Below, piece by piece: positions 24,330-37,221 of a DNA stretch of 64,000 bases. The notes under the pieces are model-generated. The model ran no database searches. It saw nothing but the letters and a program-made list of their open reading frames with translations, and was not told the origin of the DNA. Made by a program: the position numbers and the translations under genes. Within the stretch, counting starts at the first letter, position 1. Every line of letters starts with the position of its first letter. The stretch spans positions 35,065,090 through 35,129,089 of the forward strand of contig CM060180.1 of assembly GCA_030549775.1 (NCBI GenBank), in the 5' to 3' direction. The DNA is from Tamarix chinensis (lineage: Eukaryota; Streptophyta; Magnoliopsida; Caryophyllales; Tamaricaceae).

Positions 24330-26519
24330 TGATTCTCTTAATGGATAATTGCGTACTTGCTCTACCCTTTAGGGTTTGTAAACCCCCTAGTTCTCCTCCT
24401 CCTCTTTTGATATGCTTATGTCTTCTAGTTTTAATCTTTTTTCCTTGAGCAAGTGCTTGTTGACAAACGTTAGTGCTGAATTGTTTCATTTCCATCTTAG
24501 GGAGAACCAAATATTATGGATGTATATTAGCAATAATCTCTATTAGATTATAATGATATAATACACCAATCGAAAGACATAAACACATAAGTTAAAAACC
24601 CCCCAATACAATGGATTTTTCGCACCCTTCTAGGCCAAGTAGAGAGTGTGAAATAATTAAAGGCAGATGATTTGAAGTGGAGAGACCTTAAGTGTAACAC
24701 TCCAATTTTTACTACTGAAAATTTCATTTTGCATCGGAAGTAATTAAGTAAAATATTGGGGGTTACTACCGTGATCAACATAATTCTGGCTTATGCAACT
24801 ATCCTTACATCAATCACAAGGCTAAAAACATTTAGAGTAGCATAAGGAAATTAGAAACAAAAGAACATATATAGTACAATAATGAGGTTAGATCCTAACT
24901 CCAAGATTACAATACAAACTACAAAAGAAGGGATACTATGGATCAAGAGTCCAAAAAGGGTATCCTGTTAAATACTTTGACCTAATAACAATTACTCTTT
25001 ACCCAACCACTAACATAGATGAAGTCACTCATCCCCACATAGGGCATTATAGGCAGCATAATCATCTAGCTGATCTTATGAGATATGCACATAGGATTCA
25101 GAGCCTTCTGCTTGTCGAAATGAGTAACACGTATAAAACGGGTGGTCAGTACGCTATGTATTGAGTAATGGAATAATAATATCGAAATAGGGATACAAAT
25201 AGCACATGTTTTCACATTAGATAATAAGTGAATAATCAAATAGTTGAAACATCTCATAAGATAGAAAATGATCCAGATTTGTTTATTAAGTATAATCTAT
25301 TTTCATTCTTTTATATACGTTGAGTGCAGGAACCCCACTATTTTTAAACTAGTGGAATTGTATGAAATATCAACTCAGAGACAACACAGTTGAGCCACTA
25401 TTCTTTTTGGTGGAATAGAGATTAAAAACATCTTTTCGGGGGAAAATGCTCCTGAGCCACTATTATCCTCGGTAGAACAGGAATACACACACACACACAC
25501 ATATAGAAATGGATCACCTTGGTCCTGAATCACGTATTCTTCAACTTTAAATCATTAGTATCTTTTCCATAGACTATAATGATACATTTTCATTTCACGA
25601 TGAGTAGAGCCCCCACTATTCTTAATCTGGTGGAACGGACTAAAGCACCTTCTTATGGCAGAAAGCTCCTGAGCCACTATTCTTTCTAGTGGAACGGAGA
25701 TCAAAAACATCTTCTTACGACAAAACACTCCCAAGATATTATTCTCTCTGATGAAATGGAAATGCATACATATGTATATATAATAGATTACCTTAGCCCT
25801 ACTCATGTGCTCTTTCCCTTTAAGCGATTATTATCATATTTAAGATTGATTTTCAGGCATAGAACACATTAAAAATAGATATACATATAACATAGGTCCA
25901 AGTCCTTAAGTCCTTTCAAACCCTAATTTCCCCCCCCCCCCTTTAGCAATCATCCCCCATATTGATTATTCCACACAACTTATATTATATCATCTCCAGA
26001 TTCCATCACGATTATCATACCCAAAATGCATGATCTAATTCCCATACACATACATTAATAATTTCATCCCAATATATTACTCACAAAAATATCCAAAACC
26101 TAAATTCCATAGATTTGTCACAACACCTCCCATAAAGTTTACATGATTACCAATTTGGATAGATAACCTCATAAGGTCAAACATTAGCAACATATTTAGA
26201 AATTCGTATAACCTCTAGATATTATATATGGAATAATGATATTATCATTATAAGATAGTTGTCCCAAATTATCTATTAAATCATTTAAGGACCCCAAACA
26301 ACAATAATACTTCATAGAAATCCTCATGCTATTATTTTCATATTTTAATCCACCTAACACATAAAATACCAAAATTTTCTTATTATCCCATAATGACCAA
26401 ATTATCCTTAAGCACAAATAAAAATCTTTATTTTATAAAATCTTTTACCTTCCACATATATTAGTTTCCAAGTCCATAATTTATCATCATAATTCATAAG
26501 AATTCTTAAGTCCATTTAT

Positions 26520-27060
26520 CAAAACTCATTTAACCCATATTTCATACCATAAGATATATTTCCACAAATATGACATTATCTCAACAAAATAATATTGGTA
26601 CCTCTTACCCATTCTTACTTTCTTTCAATAACATACCATCATTAAGCCCATATTTTATACCATAATATTTACTTCCACAAATATGACATTATCACAAAAA
26701 AAAAATCATTACATATTGATACCTCTCATCCATTCTTATTTTCTATCAGTAACATAATATCCTTAAGCTCTTATTTCATACCATAAGATATGTTTTCACA
26801 ATATGACATTATCACAACAAAATTATAACATAATTGTACCTCACCATAAGATATATTTCCACAATATGACATTATCACAACAAAATCATAACATAATGGT
26901 ACCTCTCACCCATTATTAATTTATTTCAATAACACAATATCCTTAAGCCCATATTTCATACCATAAGATATACTTCCACAAATATGACATTATCACAACA
27001 AAATCATAACATAATGGTACCTCTCACTTATCCTTACTTCCTTTCAACATAATATTCATA
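26520..27060. repeat. Tandem repeat, ~120-bp unit, inside A2
   Basis: About four imperfect copies of a unit containing CATACCATAAGATATA, then ATATGACATTATCACAACAA and GGTACCTCTCACCCATTC. Successive AAGCYCWTATTTYATACC landmarks are near 26645, 26766 and 26947, with one partial copy between the last two. Confidence 0.75.
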
Positions 27061-27459
27061 TCATCACAAAATATCATGATCAACACATGTTACATCATAT
27101 GTTAACAATATCATGAAAATACATATAACCATACAAGCAAATTGTAATCCCCCAAAATTTTAAAAAACCTATAATTTAATAAATAGCTTTATTTGAAATA
27201 AATTAGCTTTTAAAATTATTTAATTTAATTATTTTATGGATTTTGAGTATATAAATTTGGATAGGAGTATTTAATAAATTAAAAATAAATTTTTTTTATT
27301 TTATCATATTATTTTTATTTAAATAATTTTTCAAACCAATATTTTACTAAAATTATCCTTTTTATGCCCATATATTTAATTATATTAAATTAAATTATTA
27401 AATAAATTTATTATCAAAAATATTAAATCCTATTATTTTATAAATTCAATTATTTTAAA

Positions 27460-28640
27460 ATTTTCCATTTTCCCATTTTCCTTTTCCTCCTTTTTTTTCT
27501 TTTCTTTCTCTTTTTTTTCTCCTTTTCCTTATTTCTTTCTTTTTCCTTTTTCTTGGCTTTGGGCCACCAGGCCAGCCTCACCCCTCTCCCCCTGCGCTTC
27601 CCTCCTCTCCTTTCCCCGGTGCAGTCACCCAGCCCAGCTCCCCTATTTTTTTTTTCTTTCCTTCCCTTCACCTTCGACCGGCCAGCCTAGTCTTTTTTTT
27701 CCCTGCCCCGACCGACCTGATGGTCCCTTCCCTGTCTTTTTTTTTCTCTTCTTCTTCTACGCCTCGACATAGCTGCTCGCCCGACTTGTCACCGTCGCCA
27801 GCCTGCCGCCCTCGAGCACGCCAGCCACCGCTCCTCGCTACCACCACCTGCCTCTTCCTCTCTCCCATCATTTTCTTCCTATTTTCACACCTGGCCAGTC
27901 CTACAAACCATCCCTCCTACCCTATTTTCTTTCCCCCTCTTCATCACCCTCTCCTACCACCCTACAACACCCTGCCACCCTAAACCCTATCCCCCGATCA
28001 GCCACCTATCCCCTACCCTCCCTCTTCTTTTTCTTCTCCTCTTCAGCCCTCCTGCCCTATATTTTTCAAGCCATCTTTCTTCCCCGGTCCCCTTCCCTCC
28101 ATTCTTCTTCCCCCTCCATCTTTTCCCCTTTTTTTTCACGCCGCCACCCTCCGCTGCTCCAACTGCCACACCCACAGCTTGCAGTGCCTCCTGCCACCTT
28201 CTACTATTGCCCTGCACTGCCCCAACACCGTCCAAGCCACCCCGCAACTCCCTCTTCCTCCCCTCTTCTTTTTCTCCCTTCTCGACAGCCCCCTTGCAAC
28301 CCCTCCTTTCGTCGCCTTCTAGCCACCTATGTCGCCAACCAAACCACCAATTCACACCCTGCAACCCCCTCTACCACCCCCATGCCTGAGTTGGTCGAAA
28401 ACAACCCCTGCACCCCTCCATTGTTCCCTTCTCTTTTCCTTCCTTCTCAGCCACGCCTAGCCCCATAGCCAACTTCGCCACCTCGCCGTCGCCACCGCCC
28501 TTAGCCGCCAACAACCCATCCCCAGCATCCACCTACACCCCCTCTTCACTTCTGCACCCTTCCCTTGCCTCCAATCCTCCTCCAACTTCCCTCTTTTCTA
28601 GCCTAAAGACCCCAACCCGAAAATAACCATTATTTCTTCT
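27460..28640 (+). repeat. Pyrimidine-rich tract of B1
   Basis: About 1.2 kb of strongly C/T-biased sequence, GC-richer than the AT-rich DNA around it. It yields several open frames on both strands, but they are low-complexity (Ser/Pro/Leu or Arg/Lys/Gly) and differ from frames at the same place in B2 and E, so they are not treated as genes. Confidence 0.8.
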
Positions 28641-29349
28641 TTTCACCCCCCTCTTCGAGCCTTTCCTCTTTTTATTTTTGCATGCAGCCCATGCTGCATA
28701 AGCAGGATGAGTTGCTGTAATTATTGGACCATTTTTATTAAAAATTTTAAGGTAAAATAATATTTAAGTTAATTATTTCATTAAGTAAATTTTATAAGGT
28801 CTTATGCTTTGATTTTCTTATTTCTAATATAATAATTATTGATATTATTTTTAGGTGTTGATTTTGCTATTTAAAGCTTGAATCTTTAACCAGAATACCG
28901 GTAAGATTCGATTTTTTCAGGAATTAAGGTAATCGTTAAAATCCACTTAAACGTATGGATAAACGTATGTTTGCACATTAGGATTTTAAATATGTTATTA
29001 TGTTTGATATATGGTTGTTAGTATAATTTATATGTTTGCTTGTATTGTTTAATAAAAAGGAAGGTATGCTCTTTTATGTGTTATGCGTGTAAATGTTGTC
29101 TAAGGGAAGAGATTGATTATTAATGAAAGTGTTAAAGTACTTATCCATGTCATATTATGTTATTGTAACCATTTATGCATGAATATTATTATTGGGAGCC
29201 CTAGGGACATTTTAGTAATATTCCTTGTGCTAGATTATGGCCTAATATGTGTGGGTGATAATAAATATTATATTAAAATATAATGGTTGGTGGAGTTGGA
29301 TATTGTTAATGGAGTATTAATATTATTATTCCATGTGGTAATGTTAATT

Positions 29350-30620
29350 TAATAAAATTGGTGTAATAAAGGGGGTAAAGTAGTAATTTTGAAGGCAAAA
29401 GGGCAATATGGTAATTTTACAAGTAAAAAGGGGTATTGTGGTAATTTTGGAAGTTAGGGGTATTATGGTAATTTTGGAAGTAAAGGGGAAAATGAAATTT
29501 TATGAGTAAAGGGGTATTATGGTAATTTTGGGAGTAAAGTGGTAATATGGTAATTTTGGAAAAGAAGGGCAAAATGGTAATTTTATAAGAAAAGATAAAA
29601 ATGGTAAGTTTGGAGGTTAAAGGGTAAAATAGTAAATTGTAAAGCAAAAGGGGTATTATGGTAATTTTATAAGTAAAAAGGTATTGTGGTAATTTTGTAA
29701 ATAAAAGGATATTGTGGTAATTTGGAAATAAGGGGTAGAAGGGTAATTTTGTAAATAAAAGGATATTTATGACAAACTTGAGAGTAAGGGATAACTTGGT
29801 AATTATGATAACAATGAAGGATAATTTGGTAATTAAATTATGATTAAAAAAAGGGCAATTGAATAAGTATGATAATAGAGAAGGGTAATTTGGTAAATTA
29901 ACCAATAAAAGGGCATTATGGTAATTTTAATAATGGAGAAGGGCGATATAGTAATTATAAAAATGGAGAAGGGTAAATTAATAATTATAAAAATGGAGAA
30001 GGGTAAATTAATAATTATAAATATGGAGAAGGGTAAATTAATAATTATAAATATGGAGAAGGGTAAATTGGTAATTATAATTATAGAGAAGGGTAAATTA
30101 ATAATTGTAATTATAAAGAAGGGTAATTTGGGATTTATAATAATTGAAAAGGGTAAAATGGCAATTATAATAATTGAGAGGGGTAAAATGGTAATTATGA
30201 TAATGAAGAAGGGCAATTTGGTAATTTATCCAACTAAAGGGCCAATTTGGTAACATAACCGACTAAAGGATAAATTGGTAATTATTTAACCAACTAAAGG
30301 GGTAAATTGGTAATTATGATAATGAAGAAGGGTAATTTGGGAATTTATCAAACTTAAGGGCAATTTAGTGATTATAACAAAGGAGAAGGGCAATACGGTA
30401 ATCTAACCAACCAAATGAAAAATATGATAAGTGTAGCAATTATGACGGGTGAATGGTGATCTAAAAAGCGTAGGAGATAACTTGGTAACCTAAACCGATT
30501 AAGGGGTAATTTGGTAATTATGCAACCTGAAGGGTAATATGGTAATTTGTCAAGTAAGGAAAGGATAACTTAGCAATGATATAAGTAAGGAGTAAATGAG
30601 TAATTTGCACCCAACATGTC
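29350..30620 (+). repeat. Minisatellite array in B1 (GGTAATTTGGTAATT type)
   Basis: About 1.25 kb of imperfect repeats of the word GGGTAATWTGGTAATTWT with spacers such as AAGTAAAAG or ATAATGGAGAAG. The most regular part (about 29935-30130) has near-identical units of 30 bp containing GAGAAGGGTAAATTAATAAT. Open frames on both strands across it (such as repeated MEKGKLIII) follow from the 30-bp period and are not genes. Confidence 0.85.
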
Positions 30621-33039
30621 GTTGTGATTATGGAATTTCATAATATGACTTAAATAATGTTGATTAGTAAGGTAAGAGTATTTGATAATTCGGAATTAGA
30701 ATATTAGAACAAATCTAATTCGAAATTAGAATGAGACTATGATGGCCTTAATAATTTCTTCGTGTTATCTTGGATGACCGCCTAAATAAGAAATGACTAA
30801 TGATATCAGAACGATTGAAAGTGAATAAGTATCTGATTATTGTGTTTTTCGTGATCACTTTAATTAATACACTAATACTTAAAGTGAAAGACTTCGAGAT
30901 CGGGAATGGTGGCTCTTTAGGGGTCGCTACCCTAAAGACGTGGTTTAGCCCACGATTATTCTGGTATTTGTTGGTGTGCCTTTGTGCCCCAGCCAGGCCC
31001 TATATCTTACTCTATCTAGCTCTACAGACCTAGTTAGGGGGTATGCATACTTATGGATTAGGTGTTCTTGTTGGTAGGGTACTGAGTAGCTTTATGCACC
31101 AGTACGACCAGGGTACTTTTGCGTCTCTGGTTCATGGTTGAAGGGTACTGAGTAGCTTATATGCACCGGTACGACTAGTGTACCTTTGTGTCCCAGGTTC
31201 TTGATCTCCCGTCCGAGGCAAATAAATGGAATTGTTGTGCTGATTAAAGAAGGGAAAAATACTAATAGTGAAAGTGAACGATTAATGAGTCGGGCCCAGT
31301 TGACTTATGATATTGAGTACCGATCCACCCATTATAATGGTGGCCTAGGAGCGTGTTGCCCTAGATGATGTTGATATGTATTCCGATCTGCTGACAATAA
31401 TAGTGGGGGTCCCGAGCTCAATAAAACCAGTTATGTATGTGAATAAAGTTATGAAAAAATACTAATCACTTATAGTGGAACACCATGTGAGTCGGGGCCA
31501 GACCGGTCCACCGACGAATAATAGTGGCCAGGAGCGTTTTGCCCTGGAGACCTATCAATCGGCATATAATAGTAGTTAGATGCGTTCTACCCTATAAGTG
31601 ACCGATCCACCAACTATAATAGTGGGGTTCCCGCACTCACATGGATATAAAATATGAGAGTTGATTGAATAATGATGGACTAATGGCTTAAGGCCCGAAT
31701 GTATTGATTTTGCACTATGACATGGCTTAAGGCTCGAAAGTATCGATTGTTCATAACGACCTATTGAAATCTGATGTGATTGTTAATTATGTGAATGTTA
31801 TATGTACACATCTTGTTATATATGTATATAGCTTTGTAACATGTGTGACATTACGGGCCTACTTTTAAGTGTGATTTTAAAGGGTTACTCGGTACCGTAG
31901 TAATGAAGGGTTCCCTTTGTGGGGCCCCTGCCTATTCAATGGGCAGTGTCCCTTGTAGGTCTTTTCAGGTGCTACTCAAGTGGGCAACGGGAAAGAGAGT
32001 AAGGAATTATCCGGAACCGTTAGGGTTTTTTTCCTCCTTCTCTTTTATATTCATGGTTTTAATGTTAATGTTGGTAATGTAACCACCACTGGTGGATTTT
32101 ATTCTTGTAAATGATTTGATATGCTACACTAATTTAAAAATGGATTGTAAATTGTGTTTTACATTTTTAGCCTTAGCACTTAGTATTGGAACGGTAGGAG
32201 TGAACCGGTCTGGCACTAAGTGTGGCGGTAATATCCCCAGAATTCATGATTTTATAATTTGCTTCTGCTAACTCTTTCAAATAAAACAAAATTTTTTAGT
32301 AGTGAATTTTGGGGGTGTTACACAAATAACACCAAAAATCCTAAACATCATATAGTATCCTTACCAACTATTACACTGGGCTCTAAGCACATAAATCCTA
32401 GACTTCCTCATTCAAAGCTACTGGAATACCACCTATGAAAAATAACAAAATTTATGGTTAGGCTTGAAGAGTTAAATCAAAGGAGAAATCAAGGTAAAGA
32501 GGGTAAAAATAAAAATAGCCATAGTCAAATGGGAGCTTGAGATGTGTGGATGTGTAGAGGAATGTGTGGTGGAGTAATGGTAAAATTTTGGTGGTGTTTA
32601 GATAAGGTTTAGGGGTGAAAATAGGGATGCATGGCCAAAAATGGGAAGCTGCATGGCTATGCAGCAGGTGGTGCAGCCCTGATCGAGAGAAAAGATTATG
32701 TACGGCCAGGCGATGCTGAGTTGCACAACTATGTTGTAGCGGTGCACACTTAAGACGAGAGAAAAGTTTACGCATGAATAGGTGGTGCAAAGATTGTATG
32801 GTTGTGTGGTAGGGGATTTGAAGTGTTACACGACCGTGTAGCAGGTCATGCATAGGTCGTGCACTCTGCAAAAGTGCAACAGACGAGGGAAAGAAAAAGG
32901 GAAAAGAGGCAGTGGTTGGTAGGGATGGTGTTGGGGTGGCCTTAGTGGTCGGTCCACTGGCCAATGGGCCGCGAGTGGTGGCCGAGGTGGTGCACGGTGG
33001 TGGAATGGGTAGTGCACATGCCAAAAATAAGGAAAGAAG

Positions 33040-33141
33040 GAAGAAGAAGAAGAAGAAGAAGAAGAAGAAGAAGAAGAAGAAGAAGAAGAAGAAGAAGAAG
33101 AAGAAGAAGAAGAAGAAGAAGAAGAAGAAGAAGAAGAAGAA
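33040..33141. repeat. (GAA)n microsatellite, about 34 units
   Basis: Uninterrupted GAA/AAG repeat of about 100 bp in the purine-rich tract of A2. It explains the poly-Lys, poly-Arg and poly-Phe/Leu frames here, none of which is a gene. Confidence 0.95.
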
Positions 33142-33810
33142 AAGAGAAGGAAGAGGGAGCTCGGAAAATGGCGGTGTAACTACAAGGTGATGATGGTTGC
33201 AAAGGATGGTGAGGAGTTGAGTAGTAGTCATAGGGTGAGGGTGGTAATGGTTTTATGTATATGTTGCATGAGAAGTAAAATGGTAGAGGGAGTGTGCAGA
33301 GTGTGCGCATGGGGTGTGCATGTCGAGCAGGGATAAGGAAGCAGAAGGAGAAGAAGAAAAAGAAGAAGGGAAGTAAGGTGATGGTGTAAGTGGGTAGATG
33401 CAAGTTGTAACATTTTTCAAATGTTGCATCTTGGACTAATGGGAGAAGGGAGAAGAAAGGAAAGAAAAGGAAAAGGAAAAGAGAAGGGTTGGGGGATTAG
33501 TTTAGTGGTATTTTGGATTAGCCTTAAGTAATTAGGATTAGTAAAATTTTTAGAGGGTTTTTATTTTGATTTACGAATTACGATTTATTTGAGTCAAGGT
33601 TTCGAATTCAGTTAAAGTTTCGGGATTAAGGAGTTAGGTTAAGGCTAACATAATATTTATTGATATTATAATCAAATTAGGGCGTTAATGATAAAAGATT
33701 AGGTTAAGAATTTTTTGGGGTATTACATCAATGCTTCTTTAGATGAGGAATGATATGATGATGTGCCTATCTTATGAATATCAAAATCACATGATACCAA
33801 AATAAGACAA

Positions 33811-35458
33811 TGGTGTGACCATGACCAACACATAATTTACACCCTCTTATTGTTTAATTATCATATTGGTGAATAAAAGTATTGTTATAAGTCAAGGATT
33901 GAGATGACTAACTACATTCTAGTTAGCACAAATAAAAGCAGATAAAATAATTCCTAAAATTCTAGAATCACACAAAAACAGATAATTAGAAAACACGATT
34001 ATGAGGGGTTTAAAATAGAGAACACTAAAAATAAAAATAAAACAAATATATATGAATGTAAATATGAAAAATATGTTAGGGAATTGATGTTCACCACTAT
34101 TAGGTCAAGATAATAAAAAAAATCTTTGTTCCCTATTAGTCCTAAAAAATATATTAACCAAGTTTTAGGCAGCCAGTGAATCAATACATCTTATATTACT
34201 TCTTTTAAGTGAATAATACAAACCAACGTCAATATTATATCCTATTGAATTTTAGGAGTATAGTTATACCATTAGCTTCTATATTTAACAAGATTCAATG
34301 CATTAAGTACAAGCAAGAGGATGCTAATCTAAGTACCCCCAAACTATTACCATTTGTGTGTGTAGTTGTATTCTCCACCTTTGGTCCACTTTTATCTAAA
34401 AATTCCACATATCCTATAGTAATAATAAAATTATTAGGTAAATTGTTATATAACTTAGCTATAATTTATACACATAAATTCTAGCATATTTATATACCTG
34501 CCTAACAAACATATAATCCTACATATTGTTACTATAAGGAACACAGAGCAAGACATGATAATATAAATCACACTTAATCAAGTGTATAAACAATAACAAT
34601 TGAAGCACAGTTAAAGGAAAATCTTATGACAATTAGAAAAATAAAGAAATTATTATTAAAATCTCAAACTAGAGTCTTGGGTTTGAATATCATCTTTAAC
34701 GACAAGAAAATTAGTCACTCATCATATATAAATTGATTACATAATGTGTATAATAAGGTATGAAAAGAAAAGACCAAAGTTCAAAGCAAAAATAAACAAA
34801 ACTAGGTGGGTGAACGCCCCTTGGATGAGCTTTAGTTGATCATAGATCATGAAATTTAGCTTCTTTCTCACTTAAACAACCTTTCTCCTCCACTTGAACA
34901 TTAGCTTGAATTAGATGCTCTTTTGTGTAAATTGAGGAGCATGATAAAAAATTTAAGGGTGTATGAATATGAAATTGATTATTTTGAGTGTCAATTGAAA
35001 AAATCAACCAGCTAATTGGAAGAATTAGGGAGGTGGTTGAAGGTTTTAATATGGTGAGCCCTAAATTGACAATCATATGATAGAGGCTAAATTAATGGAA
35101 TAGAATAATAAATTATGGGTATATGATGATTGAATTGAATGAATTAATGGATTAGAAGCATGATTTTTTGGGGTTAATGGAGAATAATGGGTAGAGGTTG
35201 AATATGACGAAGGATAAACCCTAATTGTGAATCTCAAGATTAGAGGTAATTAATTTGTTAATTGAATGAAGGGTTGGATTATGAAGGTTTATATAGGTTT
35301 AAAGAAGGCTAAAAATTGTGTATTAGGTCAATGTAAAGATAATATGGAATTTGGAAAAGATTTGTGTTGATTTTCAGACCACCATGGTTATTTTAGGTTG
35401 TTAAGACAACCTCTTTTCGAGAGGTAATCGATCACCTGTTATTGTGTGAATTTTAACA
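33811..35458 (-). repeat. 3' LTR of Athila-like element
   Basis: Partner of 41042-42628. Its right edge is set by the adjoining pyrimidine run TCTTTTTTTTCTTTTT (polypurine tract on the minus strand). Confidence 0.75.
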
Positions 35459-35549
35459 TCTTTTTTTTCTTTTTATTTTTTATTTTATGATATTCCTATA
35501 AATTTTATAGTGTCAATTTAAACTTGTTCGAAGCACTCTCCTTGTCTTA

Positions 35550-36963
35550 CCACTATTTGTTCCAATCTCATTAGCTGATTCAAAGCTCCTTTTTAGGTTG
35601 GATACGACATTGTTTGGAAGTCTCCCAAGATCATGTAGTTTATTTATCTTGGTCATGACCTCACCCCAAATGTTTTTCCATCACCATGACGTAAATCCTA
35701 ATTCTTTCCCCTTTCTTATTTAGGGTTAGTTAGCTTTTTCATCAGATGAGTTTGCCTATTTGTCAATAGCTTGAACATCTTATGAAAATTTGCATTAGTT
35801 GGGGAATGAGTTTGAGAGTATCCTCCTTGCTATTTTTTATATAATCTCAATTTCACTTGATTGAAACTTGTAGGATTAAAAACATTGTTATTATCATTAC
35901 AACAAAAAATAGGACGTCTATGTATACTTGGATGGTAATTGTTAGAGAATCTAATGGCATTATCAGCTTGCTCATTCTCTTCCTTTCTAGTCAATTGTGG
36001 AAATTTGTTAGTAACATGTCCTATCATTGAAAAGACTTTACATGGAGTAACAACTCCAGTGGTTGTGACAATTTATGAAATGAGAGCAATGAGTTGGTTC
36101 AATCAATCATCAAATCAACTTTCACTTACCTCAATTACTTTTACATGTGTGGAGATGCCATCGTAACGTTGTATAGTAGAGGATCAATTTTTTTAGTACA
36201 AAATTAACTAAATCAAGGTCATTATCCATGAAAGAATATCTACTAGTTGCATCCAACATATTTTTCTCAAGTGGAGTAAGTCCCTTGTAAAAGTATTGGA
36301 GCAAGTTCCCCTCCTTTATCCTATGTTGCAAGCATTGTGATAGAAAAGCCTTATACCTATTTTAGTAGGTGTGAAAAGCCTTATTAGGCTCTTGTTGGAT
36401 CTCAGTAATCCTCTTCCTTAGCATCAAAAACTATGATATAAGAAAATCTTACTCCAAAAATTCGTTACCCAAATCATTCCATGAATAAATTTATCATGTG
36501 GCAAACTTGTAAAGCCAACCCTTAGCATCATCTATCAAAGCAAAAAGGAACGTCACAAGCTTCAAAGTTTGAAGATCTACATTCTTAAGGTACATGTAGA
36601 CACATGCAAACTAAAACTCTTTTAGAAACTTACTAGGTTCCTCACTAGGGAGTTAGCAAAGTAGGCTAGACTTGAGCTTTAAATCCCTCCATTGCTATCA
36701 AAGGAATTACAATAACAATTGCATGTAGGAATAGCTTTCTCTATGTTTTGGGTCACTAATTCTCATAAAATCCTTTTAGATTCTATAGGAGAAAAATAGA
36801 TAGGCTTTTTCTTTGTTATTGTGGGTGAAGTAGAGGATTCTTCTTCTTTCTAATGAAGATAAGGAAGTACTAGAAATCTTGTCCTATTCTCTTAGTGATG
36901 ATGGAGAGCTAGAAATCTTTAACTTACTAGGTTTAATAGCAAATGCTTTCCTTTTGGATTCCA
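35550..36963 (-). pseudogene. Athila-like gag remnant
   Basis: Minus-strand frame likely starting at 36961-36963 (MESKRKAF). At 36131-36331 it reads LLQYFYKGLTPLEKNMLDAT, equivalent to the Athila/gypsy gag phrase 'Q.FYEGL.P..R.M.DAA.GG'. Further on, 35830-36027 reads GHVTNKFPQL and FSNNYHPSIH, the region after the zinc knuckle ('DHVT..CP', 'N.YHPHSNTYNPGW' in relatives). Stops and shifts separate these parts and pol is missing. Gag would form the particle in a live element. Confidence 0.72.
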
Positions 36964-37221
36964 TTTTGTGTGAACTCAATAAAGAGTACCCACAAAAAAG
37001 GAAAACACCAAAAGTGAGTAAACCACATCAAAGATAGGGTAAACATAAAATTAATGACTTGATAAAAATGCACACACAAGACACTAACACAAAAAACCTC
37101 TAAAACACTAAATATCGAGTATCTAAGAGTGGCACAACTCTCTTTTCATGCAAAAAATAGGTAGAGACTAGAAATACACGTAAAAACACGCTAAAAACTA
37201 GCAAAACAAAGGCAAAGTTAC

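Larger units (their letters stand above)
27143..32322 (+). mobile_element. Long non-coding LTR-like element B1, nested in A2
   Basis: 5180 bp starting TGTAATCCCCCAAAATTTT and ending TTTTGGGGGTGTTACA, with a perfect target duplication CAAAT (27138-27142 and 32323-32327). Parts in order: AT-rich leader, pyrimidine-rich GC-richer tract (27460-28640), minisatellite (29350-30620), conserved 3' third (30830-32322) with ACGTGGTTTAGCCCACGATT and repeated ATAATAGTGG phrases. Very similar to B2 along the 3' third. No coding sequence; long frames arise from the pyrimidine tract and minisatellite. Best read as a solo long LTR; a non-autonomous element without LTRs is an alternative. Confidence 0.85.
24693..33727 (-). 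mobile_element. LTR-like element A2 (split by B1)
   Basis: On the + strand it starts TGTAACACTCCAATTTTTAC and ends TTTTTTGGGGTATTACA. Excluding B1 (27143-32322) it is about 3.86 kb. As a minus-strand element it has the family order: termini, CCTAAY-type text near its 5' end (33500-33720, seen as TTAGGTTAAGG on +), pyrimidine tract (purine on +, 32880-33500), and repeated GTGGAACGGA/CCACTATTCT motifs at its 3' end (25330-25760). Flanks TTAAG and TCAAT do not form a target duplication. It interrupts the LINE. Confidence 0.72.

Noticed and set aside
26520..27060. CRISPR-like repeat array
   Set aside because: Units are long, AT-rich, adjacent and without unique spacers, in a plant genome; it is an ordinary tandem repeat in a transposon.
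29417..30253. Frames of 111-162 codons on both strands with repeated MEKGKLIII or FSIFIIINLP units
   Set aside because: Produced by a minisatellite whose 30-bp period is divisible by three, so every frame stays open. B2 lacks the frame.
32458..33403. Long open frames on both strands (153-257 codons) with poly-Phe, Leu, Lys or Arg runs
   Set aside because: They are read through the (GAA)34 microsatellite and the purine/pyrimidine tract of A2. Composition is low-complexity and related copies do not keep the frames.
24693..33727. A2 with its flanks as a clean 5-bp-duplication insertion
   Set aside because: Flanks are TTAAG and TCAAT, so a target duplication cannot be claimed even though both termini are good.
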